10,866 nucleotides of DNA from the NCBI GenBank assembly GCA_946479075.1, contig CAMLDT010000118.1, positions 1-10,866 of the forward strand, in the 5' to 3' direction. The notes beneath the pieces were generated by a model, which saw only the letters and a program-made list of their open reading frames with translations, made no database searches and was not told where the DNA came from. Shown one piece after another: positions 6,127 through 10,866 of this stretch (its first letter is position 1; the number at the start of each line of letters is the position of its first letter). The stretch comes from an uncultured Polaromonas sp. (GTDB lineage Bacteria > Pseudomonadota > Gammaproteobacteria > Burkholderiales > Burkholderiaceae). The position numbers and the translations under genes were made by a program.

Positions 6127-6966
6127 CTACATGGCGCGGAACTGCTGACTGTACAGGCGGCTGACCGCCAGTTTTTCAGGGCGGCCGCGCAGGCTCAGCG
6201 ACAGCTTGCCGTTGTCGTCGCGGTGCACGCTGTCGATGGCGCCGGCCTGCACCACCGTGCCGCGGTGGATCTGCCAGAACAGCTGCGGGTCCAACTGGGG
6301 CAGCAGCTCCTTGAGCGGCGTGCGAATCAGGTACTCGTGCGCGGCCGTCAACACGCGGATGTATTTGTCGGCGGCCTCGAAATACAGCACCTCGGCGACC
6401 GGCACCATGCGGATGCTGCTGCCTACGCTGGCCTGGATCACCTTGAGCGGCGCCACGGGCGCAGCGGGCGCCGCGCCGGCCAGCAAATGCCGCAGCTGGC
6501 CCAGCGCCTGATCCAGGCTGCTGCCTGCTGTTGAACCTGAGTTTGCTCCTGAATGAATAGCTGCCTGCGCCCGTCCCATCAGGGCTGACTGCACTTTTGA
6601 CACGGTTTTTTCCAGGCGTGCCGGCTGCACAGGCTTGAGCAGGTAATCCACCGCCTGGGCCTCAAAGGCCTGGACCGCGTACTGGTCGTAGGCGGTGACA
6701 AACACCAGCGCCGGAAAGACGCTGTCGGCCGGCCATTCGTCGGCCAGCTCGGCGGCCGCCTCCAGCCCGCCCAGGCCCGGCATACGGATGTCGAAGAACA
6801 AGACGTCGGGCCGCAAGGCCAGCGCCTGGGTCACCGCGGAGGCGCCGTCGCCGACCGTGGCCAGCACCTTGAGCGCCGGCCAGGCCCGGGCCAGCTCGGC
6901 CTGCAGCGCAGCAGCCAGCAGCGGCTCGTCTTCCGCAATCAGGGCAGTCGCTGGGTGCATATTCAT
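6127..6966 (-). CDS. LytR/AlgR-type response regulator (REC-LytTR)
   Basis: This is a 279-residue response regulator. The receiver domain covers about residues 7-120: acidic pocket E12/D13, phosphoacceptor D59 in FFDIRMPG, T91 in FVTAYD and K111 in YLLKPV. An alanine/serine-rich linker (about 128-165) leads to a LytTR DNA-binding domain (about 173-275) with VAEVLYFEAADKYIRVLT and the FWQIHRGTVV block. The protein should bind DNA when phosphorylated by the adjacent kinase. Its ATG (6966-6964) overlaps the kinase stop as ATGA, so translational coupling is likely. No clear Shine-Dalgarno is seen; a second ATG two codons on is possible. Target genes cannot be read from sequence; neighbouring envelope genes are candidates by position only. 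Confidence 0.94.
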   Translation of the reverse strand: MNMHPATALIAEDEPLLAAALQAELARAWPALKVLATVGDGASAVTQALALRPDVLFFDIRMPGLGGLEAAAELADEWPADSVFPALVFVTAYDQYAVQAFEAQAVDYLLKPVQPARLEKTVSKVQSALMGRAQAAIHSGANSGSTAGSSLDQALGQLRHLLAGAAPAAPVAPLKVIQASVGSSIRMVPVAEVLYFEAADKYIRVLTAAHEYLIRTPLKELLPQLDPQLFWQIHRGTVVQAGAIDSVHRDDNGKLSLSLRGRPEKLAVSRLYSQQFRAM

Positions 6967-8036
6967 GATTGATAAGGAAATCGGGCTGTAGCCCTTGTCC
7001 CACCTGCGTCAACAGCTACCAATTCGATAGCGGACGCGGCGCCGTAGCTGCTGGCCAGGCGCTCGCGCACCTGGGCCACGCCGAAGCCGGTGCGCGCGTC
7101 ATCGGTGCCGGACAGGCCGACGCCGGTGTCGCTGACCTCCAGCACCAGCTCGGCGCCGTCCCGGCGCGCACTGACGGCGATGTGGCCGCCGGCGACTTTC
7201 GGCTCCAGCCCGTGCTTGATGCTGTTTTCCACCAGCGGCTGCAGCAGCAGCGTGGGCACCGGGTGCTGTGCCAGCGCCTCGGGAAGGTCCAGCGTGTACG
7301 ACAGGCGCGGGCCCATGCGGATGGCCATGAGTTCGAGGTAGTCGCGCAGCCGGTCGAATTCGGCCTGCAGCTTGTGGGTGGGCGACAGCGAGGCACCGAG
7401 GGTGGCGCGCAGGTAGGCAATCATGTGGTCCAGCATGACCTGTGCGCGCTGCGGGTCGGTGGCGATGAGCGCACGCAGGTTGGCCAGGGTGTTGAACAGC
7501 ATGTGCGGCTCCAGCTGGGTTTCCAGCAGTTTGAGCCGGGCCTCGCTGGCATGCTGCCGCGCCTCGGTCATCTTGCGCAGCAGGTAGGCGCTTTTGTTGA
7601 TGGTGTAGAAGTAATAACTGCCGGCAATACCGGCCAGCACGGTGATCAGGATGGAGCTGCGCTCCTGCGCCGGATCAATGTGAGACGGGCGGGCGCCGGC
7701 AGCGTACCAGTTGAAGTACAGGCACAGCTTGTCGGCCAGCCAGGTGCCCAGCAGGTAGCCCAGCACAATGCCGCCCAGCACCAGGCCCAGCCCGGCAAGC
7801 CCGTGGGGCCAGCCGGTTTCGGCGCTGGATGGAAAAAGCTCGCGGCCCAGGTCAATCACGGCCCAGCAGATGCTGGCGATGAACAGCGAATACACCAGCG
7901 GCGGGCCATAGGGCCGCTCGGGCACGAAGGCGTACTGGATGGTGGCGACGGCCAGGGCAAAGGCCATCACCTGCAGCAGGTGGCGCAGCTTGTCGAGCCA
8001 GTCGATCTGAAGCCAGCGGGGAGGTGTCACCCGCAT
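6963..8036 (-). CDS. LytS-type membrane sensor histidine kinase
   Basis: This is a 357-residue kinase of the LytS/YehU class (His_kinase PF06580 plus HATPase_c). Four hydrophobic segments lie at about 20-38, 46-62, 80-101 and 127-146, with no large extracytoplasmic domain. A helical stretch leads to the phosphoacceptor block LETQLEPHMLFNTLANL with H178. The N-box is LLLQPLVENSIKHG (N271), and the ATP-lid motifs are SDTGVG (302-307) and TGFGV (316-320). The ATG at 8036-8034 was chosen because GAAGG, overlapping the stop of the preceding 2TM gene, lies 7-8 nt upstream. An ATG at 8057 is a possible alternative, and the frame's extension to 8228 is a shadow of the 2TM gene. It overlaps the response regulator gene by 4 bp and is its evident partner. 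Confidence 0.93.
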   Translation of the reverse strand: MRVTPPRWLQIDWLDKLRHLLQVMAFALAVATIQYAFVPERPYGPPLVYSLFIASICWAVIDLGRELFPSSAETGWPHGLAGLGLVLGGIVLGYLLGTWLADKLCLYFNWYAAGARPSHIDPAQERSSILITVLAGIAGSYYFYTINKSAYLLRKMTEARQHASEARLKLLETQLEPHMLFNTLANLRALIATDPQRAQVMLDHMIAYLRATLGASLSPTHKLQAEFDRLRDYLELMAIRMGPRLSYTLDLPEALAQHPVPTLLLQPLVENSIKHGLEPKVAGGHIAVSARRDGAELVLEVSDTGVGLSGTDDARTGFGVAQVRERLASSYGAASAIELVAVDAGGTRATARFPYQS

Positions 8037-8046
8037 GGCGCCACCT

Positions 8047-8352
8047 TCACGATCCATCGGTGCTGCGCCGCAGGCGTTCGCGTTCTTTTTGGACCAGGCG
8101 CTCACGCACGCCGCTGCCATTGCCCAGCACGAACACCGCCACGCCGTGCAGCGCCAGCCCGACGCCCCAGCCGAGGAAGGGAAAAACCGACCAGGGCCGG
8201 CTGCCGAAGCCGTAACGCGACATGGCAAAAATCAGCAGGTTCACGGCGACAAAAAAAGCCGCGTGAACGTACCAGCCCAGCTTGGCGCCTGCGCGTTTGT
8301 GCGCCAGGTGTTCAATGGCTTCGGGGCTGTGGGGTGGGAACATGCAAATCAT
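8047..8352 (-). CDS. 2TM domain-containing protein A
   Basis: This 101-residue protein consists almost entirely of a 2TM domain (PF13239): two hydrophobic helices at about 27-44 and 55-76 joined by a short loop. Hallmarks are AKLGWYVH at helix 1 and FPFLGWGVGLALHGVAVF at helix 2. The C-terminal tail is charged (RERLVQKERERLRR) and predicted cytosolic and helical. In other bacteria this domain also occurs fused to LytS-type kinases. Here it stands alone, 10 bp upstream of one, so a role as membrane partner or stability factor of the kinase is plausible (inference). Two ATGs (8352 and 8343) are possible and neither has a strong Shine-Dalgarno. It is a paralog of the protein at 8443-8769. Confidence 0.87.
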   Translation of the reverse strand: MICMFPPHSPEAIEHLAHKRAGAKLGWYVHAAFFVAVNLLIFAMSRYGFGSRPWSVFPFLGWGVGLALHGVAVFVLGNGSGVRERLVQKERERLRRSTDGS

Positions 8353-8442
8353 TCTAAGGCGAGCCTCGGGGGCTGGGGTGGTCAGGGCAGCAGGAACAGC
8401 AGGCTGGTGAACAGGGCGTTGCGCATGGCGGGTCTGCGGCTG

Positions 8443-8769
8443 TTACCAGGGGTCGCGCTGCAGCGTCAGGCGCTCACGCTCGCGTTGCACCAGACGCTCG
8501 TGCAGGCCGGCGCCGCCGCTGAGCAGAAACACCACGGCACCGTGCACCGCCAGGCCAATGCCCCAGCCGAACAGCGGGAAGACCGCCCAGTGGCGCCCGC
8601 TGGACACCGACAGTGCGACCAGCATCAGGTTGACCAGCAGGTAAACCGTGGCGTGGAGATACCAGCCGAGTTTGGCGGCGGCGCGGCGGCGCGCCAGTTT
8701 CTCCAGCCGCGGTTCGGACAGGGGGGAAGACGCGGACAAGTTATTCGGCAGATGATTCGGCACAGGCAT
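8443..8769 (-). CDS. 2TM domain-containing protein B
   Basis: This 108-residue protein is a paralog of the neighbouring 2TM protein A. After a polar N-terminus (1-32) come AKLGWYLH, a first membrane helix (about 37-54), a second (about 62-83: WAVFPLFGWGIGLAVHGAVVF), and a charged tail RERERLTLQRDPW. The shared blocks AKLGWY-H, W-VFP-FGWG-GLA-HG and ERLVQ(R/K)ERERL show duplication with substantial divergence. AAAGGA, overlapping the stop of the DUF6622-like gene, lies 6 nt before the ATG at 8769-8767, and the intergenic gap is 11 bp; co-transcription with that gene is likely. A gap of 90 bp separates it from 2TM protein A. Function is unknown, though its place in the kinase operon suggests a role in envelope sensing. 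Confidence 0.87.
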   Translation of the reverse strand: MPVPNHLPNNLSASSPLSEPRLEKLARRRAAAKLGWYLHATVYLLVNLMLVALSVSSGRHWAVFPLFGWGIGLAVHGAVVFLLSGGAGLHERLVQRERERLTLQRDPW

Positions 8770-8780
8770 GGCAAGTCCTT

Positions 8781-9350
8781 TCAGGCGTTGAGGAGGGGAG
8801 ACGGTGAAGGCGACGTGGCCGGGCGCAGGGCCAGGCGCCAGACTCGCGCGGCGCGGCCTGCGAACGTGCCGCTGAACAGGCCGTACAGCGCGCCGGTGAG
8901 CAACGTGTACTGGCCGTCACGCGCCAGTTCGGGCTGCATGGCGAGGTCTACGCCCACCACGTATTTGGTCAGGAAGATGCCCAGGATCAGCATCAGCGGC
9001 AACCAGCTTCCGGGCAAGGCGAAGCTGCGTGTTGCGGCGTCATACGCCGTCCCCGGCCGTGGGGAGGTCCGGGCCATCCAACTGGCGGTTAGCACGGCGG
9101 CCACCAGCCAGACGGCCATGACTTCGGCGAACAGGGGCGATTTGCCGAAAGCCGAGAACATGCCCCACAGCGACAGGGCGATCATGGCCAGGGGCATGAC
9201 GGCCATGCGCAAGCGGCTGACGCGGCGGTCGCGCACCTGGCTCAGGCCGAGCGCCAGCAGCGCGACCAGCATGCCCCAGACCCAGGCCGGGGTGTTTTTG
9301 ATGACGGTCCCCAGCGCCTGGGGGTGTTGGACAAGAAGCTGGATCAGCAT
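8781..9350 (-). CDS. Multi-pass membrane protein, DUF6622-like
   Basis: This 189-residue integral membrane protein has about five hydrophobic segments, near residues 22-38, 48-68, 75-93, 114-134 and 148-168, and a short charged/proline-serine tail. The N-terminal TPAWVWGMLVALLALGLSQ and the later RPGTAYD and LTKYVVGV pieces resemble the proteobacterial family annotated DUF6622; this is from memory and moderately certain. No catalytic motif is apparent. GGAG lies 6 nt before the ATG at 9350-9348. A (TTCCAC)6 repeat lies 37 bp upstream. It is followed after 11 bp by 2TM protein B and so probably leads or belongs to the kinase operon. Confidence 0.75.
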   Translation of the reverse strand: MLIQLLVQHPQALGTVIKNTPAWVWGMLVALLALGLSQVRDRRVSRLRMAVMPLAMIALSLWGMFSAFGKSPLFAEVMAVWLVAAVLTASWMARTSPRPGTAYDAATRSFALPGSWLPLMLILGIFLTKYVVGVDLAMQPELARDGQYTLLTGALYGLFSGTFAGRAARVWRLALRPATSPSPSPLLNA

Positions 9351-9387
9351 GGCGTTCTCCGTGTTGAAAATAGAAACAAAAATGAAC

Positions 9388-9423
9388 GTGGAAGTGGAAG
9401 TGGAAGTGGAAGTGGAAGTGGAA
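9388..9423. repeat. Hexanucleotide microsatellite (GTGGAA)6
   Basis: Six perfect tandem GTGGAA units (TTCCAC on the minus strand) occupy the 83-bp gap between the DUF2306 and DUF6622-like genes. The array ends 37 bp before the DUF6622-like start codon. A TATTTT hexamer between array and gene could be a weak -10 box, which would place the repeat at or upstream of the -35 region. It is non-coding on the strand of the neighbouring genes. Confidence 0.95.
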
Positions 9424-9433
9424 GGAAAAATGT

Positions 9434-9844
9434 TCAGCTCAGGCCCAGGCTGCCCCAGAGCAGCTTGCCGAGGTAGCGGCTGGGCAGCAGGGTGAAGGCG
9501 CCGGCGACGATGCAGCCACTGAGGTAGGTGATCAGCATGAAGCGGCGGTGCCGCACGATGTTGCCGCGGGCCAGCGCCCAGAACGCGCCGAACAGACCCA
9601 GAAAGGTGGCAGGGACCAGCAGGTGAACCGGGGTGTAGCCGTTGATGTTGGGCAGTTTGAAATCGCGGATGAACAGGGCCGACACGGCGGCAACCAGCAT
9701 CAGCGTGACCCAGGCGTAACCAAAGGCGCGGTGCAGGCGCGGACGCTGCTCACGGCTGCGGCGTGCCCACAGCGCGACCGGGCCCACCAGGGTGGCGGTG
9801 GTCGCCGCGCTGAGGTGGACGGCAATGACGGGTGACATCTCCAT
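9434..9844 (-). CDS. DUF2306 family membrane protein
   Basis: This 136-residue protein has four hydrophobic helices, at about 5-26, 42-60, 73-92 and 102-121, matching DUF2306 (PF10067). Family blocks include LHRAFGYAWVTLML (37-50), a HLLVP segment (74-78), the RGN..RHRRFM loop (93-103) and GAFTLLPSRYLG (115-126). One histidine sits at or near the membrane edge of each helix (H10, H38, H74, H99), reminiscent of four-helix cytochrome b561-type proteins; heme binding is only a suggestion. GGAG lies 7-8 nt before the ATG at 9844-9842, and a second ATG two codons later is possible. It is the first gene of the co-directional run and is divergent from uppP, with 185 bp between. Function is not established. 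Confidence 0.86.
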   Translation of the reverse strand: MEMSPVIAVHLSAATTATLVGPVALWARRSREQRPRLHRAFGYAWVTLMLVAAVSALFIRDFKLPNINGYTPVHLLVPATFLGLFGAFWALARGNIVRHRRFMLITYLSGCIVAGAFTLLPSRYLGKLLWGSLGLS

Positions 9845-10029
9845 GGGGTTTCTCCTGGGTAGGAGGCAGACTTTGCCCGGCGACAGGAGGCGCCGGTAGC
9901 GGATTGCGACGAAATGCGTTCCGGGCGGCGTGAAATGCAGGCGGGCGGCGCGAACGCCAGCCCGGAAAACGGCCCGCAGGCGGCTGGGGGCCGGCGGCGA
10001 TAATCACGCCTTATCTTTCTGGAGCGCGC

Positions 10030-10863
10030 GTGGACATCACATTGCTGATCAAGGCGGCCGTCATGGGCATCGTCGAGGGGCTGACCGAGTTTTTGCCGAT
10101 TTCATCGACCGGCCACCTGATCCTGGCCGGCGCGCTGCTCGGGTTTGACGACGACAAGGCCAAGGTGTTCGACATTGCGATCCAGACCGGCGCGATTTTT
10201 GCCGTGATCCTGGTCTACTGGCAGAAGATCCGCGACACGCTGGTGGCGCTGCCGACCGACAAACAGGCGCAGCAGTTTGCGCTGAACGTGTTGGTGGCCT
10301 TTGTGCCGGCCGTGATCCTGGGGCTGCTGTTCGGCAAGGCCATCAAGGCGCATCTGTTCACCCCGGTGGTGGTGGCCAGCACCTTCATCATCGGCGGCCT
10401 CATCATCCTGTGGGCCGAACGGCGCCAGCAGAACCACCCGGCGACGGCCCGCATCCAGTCGGTCGAAGCCATGACCCTGATGGACGCGCTCAAGGTCGGT
10501 CTGGTGCAGTGCCTGGCCATGGTGCCCGGCACCAGCCGCAGCGGCGCCACCATCATTGGCGGCATGCTGCTGGGCCTGTCACGCAAGGCGGCGACGGATT
10601 TCTCGTTTTACCTGGCCATCCCGACGCTGATCGGCGCGGGCGTTTACAGCCTGTACAAGGACCGTGCACTGCTGTCGGCGGCCGACCTGCCGCTGTTTGC
10701 GGTGGGTCTGCTGTTTTCATTCATCAGCGCCTGGCTGTGCATCCGCTGGCTGCTGCGTTACATCGCCACGCACAGCTTTGTGCCTTTTGCCTGGTACCGC
10801 ATCGCCTTTGGCATCGTGGTGCTGGTCACGGCGCAGATGGGGTGGGTTCGCTGGGCGGGTTGA
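10030..10863 (+). CDS. uppP: Undecaprenyl-diphosphatase
   Basis: This complete 277-residue integral membrane phosphatase (UppP/BacA) dephosphorylates undecaprenyl pyrophosphate to undecaprenyl phosphate. It thereby recycles the lipid carrier of peptidoglycan and other surface polymers and gives intrinsic bacitracin tolerance. Both family motifs are intact: [17 protein letters not shown] (13-29), with E16, E20, S26 and H29, and [10 protein letters not shown] (166-175) with R170, corresponding to the essential Glu, Ser, His and Arg residues of the E. coli enzyme. Several hydrophobic helices follow and the length is normal. The start is GTG at 10030, with GGAG at 10021-10024 five nt upstream. 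GATAAT at 9999-10004 could be a -10 box, but no good -35 was found. The TGA ends 3 bp before the window edge, so the terminator is not visible. Confidence 0.97.
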   Translation: MDITLLIKAAVMGIVEGLTEFLPISSTGHLILAGALLGFDDDKAKVFDIAIQTGAIFAVILVYWQKIRDTLVALPTDKQAQQFALNVLVAFVPAVILGLLFGKAIKAHLFTPVVVASTFIIGGLIILWAERRQQNHPATARIQSVEAMTLMDALKVGLVQCLAMVPGTSRSGATIIGGMLLGLSRKAATDFSFYLAIPTLIGAGVYSLYKDRALLSAADLPLFAVGLLFSFISAWLCIRWLLRYIATHSFVPFAWYRIAFGIVVLVTAQMGWVRWAG

Positions 10864-10866
10864 GCC

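Noticed and set aside
6969..8357. Long plus-strand open frame antisense to the kinase and 2TM A genes.
   Set aside because: It mirrors well-supported minus-strand genes, has no recognisable family and reflects GC3 bias.
8382..8426. Tiny minus-strand frame MRNALFTSLLFLLP in the gap between the two 2TM genes.
   Set aside because: It is hydrophobic and suggestive of a leader peptide, but has no Shine-Dalgarno and is too short to distinguish from chance.
8035..9495. Long plus-strand open frame of 486 codons, including a VEVEVE run from the microsatellite.
   Set aside because: It is antisense to 2TM A, 2TM B, the DUF6622-like gene and the end of the DUF2306 gene, all of which have family matches. 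The composition is shadow-like.
9877..9896. CCGGCG-N8-CGCCGG hairpin in the gap between the DUF2306 gene and uppP.
   Set aside because: The short GC palindrome has no U-tract and could arise by chance in GC-rich sequence.

Overview
The window is GC-rich with dense GC3-biased coding. It looks like a chromosomal segment of a betaproteobacterium of the Burkholderiales, probably Comamonadaceae-like. That placement rests on family content (a PXPV-repeat protein, DUF3455 lipoproteins, a DUF6622-like membrane protein, LytS/LytR) and codon style; no marker gene here fixes the genus. No tRNA, rRNA, CRISPR, insertion sequence or phage gene was seen.

Layout. (1) 1-347, minus: the 5' end of glnS, running off the left edge. 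(2) 481-870, plus: a secreted PXPV-repeat protein with a His/Gly-rich tail, ending at a bidirectional terminator. (3) 969-3819, minus: an envelope cluster of three divergent DUF3455 lipoprotein paralogs plus one unrecognised membrane-anchored protein. Each gene is followed by its own hairpin terminator, so they look like separate monocistronic units. (4) 4039-5374, minus: a redox pair, an Rrf2-family regulator overlapping a thioredoxin-reductase-like flavoprotein, with a long inverted repeat over the regulator's start codon. (5) 5495-9844, minus: a co-directional run of DUF2306 membrane protein, a hexanucleotide repeat, a DUF6622-like membrane protein, two 2TM-domain paralogs, a LytS-type histidine kinase, a LytR-type response regulator and a DUF924 protein. 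Several junctions here are tight (11 bp, 10 bp and 20 bp gaps and a 4-bp ATGA overlap), which suggests operon expression at least from the 2TM proteins to the regulator. (6) 10030-10863, plus: uppP (bacA), undecaprenyl-diphosphatase, transcribed divergently.

How the genes fit together. The theme is the cell envelope: lipoproteins, a repetitive exported protein, a membrane-sensing two-component system with small membrane partners, and lipid-carrier recycling for peptidoglycan. The Rrf2/flavoprotein pair looks like a self-contained thiol or electrophile response unit.

The most interesting items are the kinase with two stand-alone 2TM proteins, the Rrf2 operator-like palindrome beside a flavoprotein whose NADPH motifs look degenerate, the insulated DUF3455 cluster, and the (TTCCAC)6 microsatellite. 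Nothing here proves an undescribed system. Start codons were revised where hairpins or Shine-Dalgarno sequences argue against the longest reading frame.
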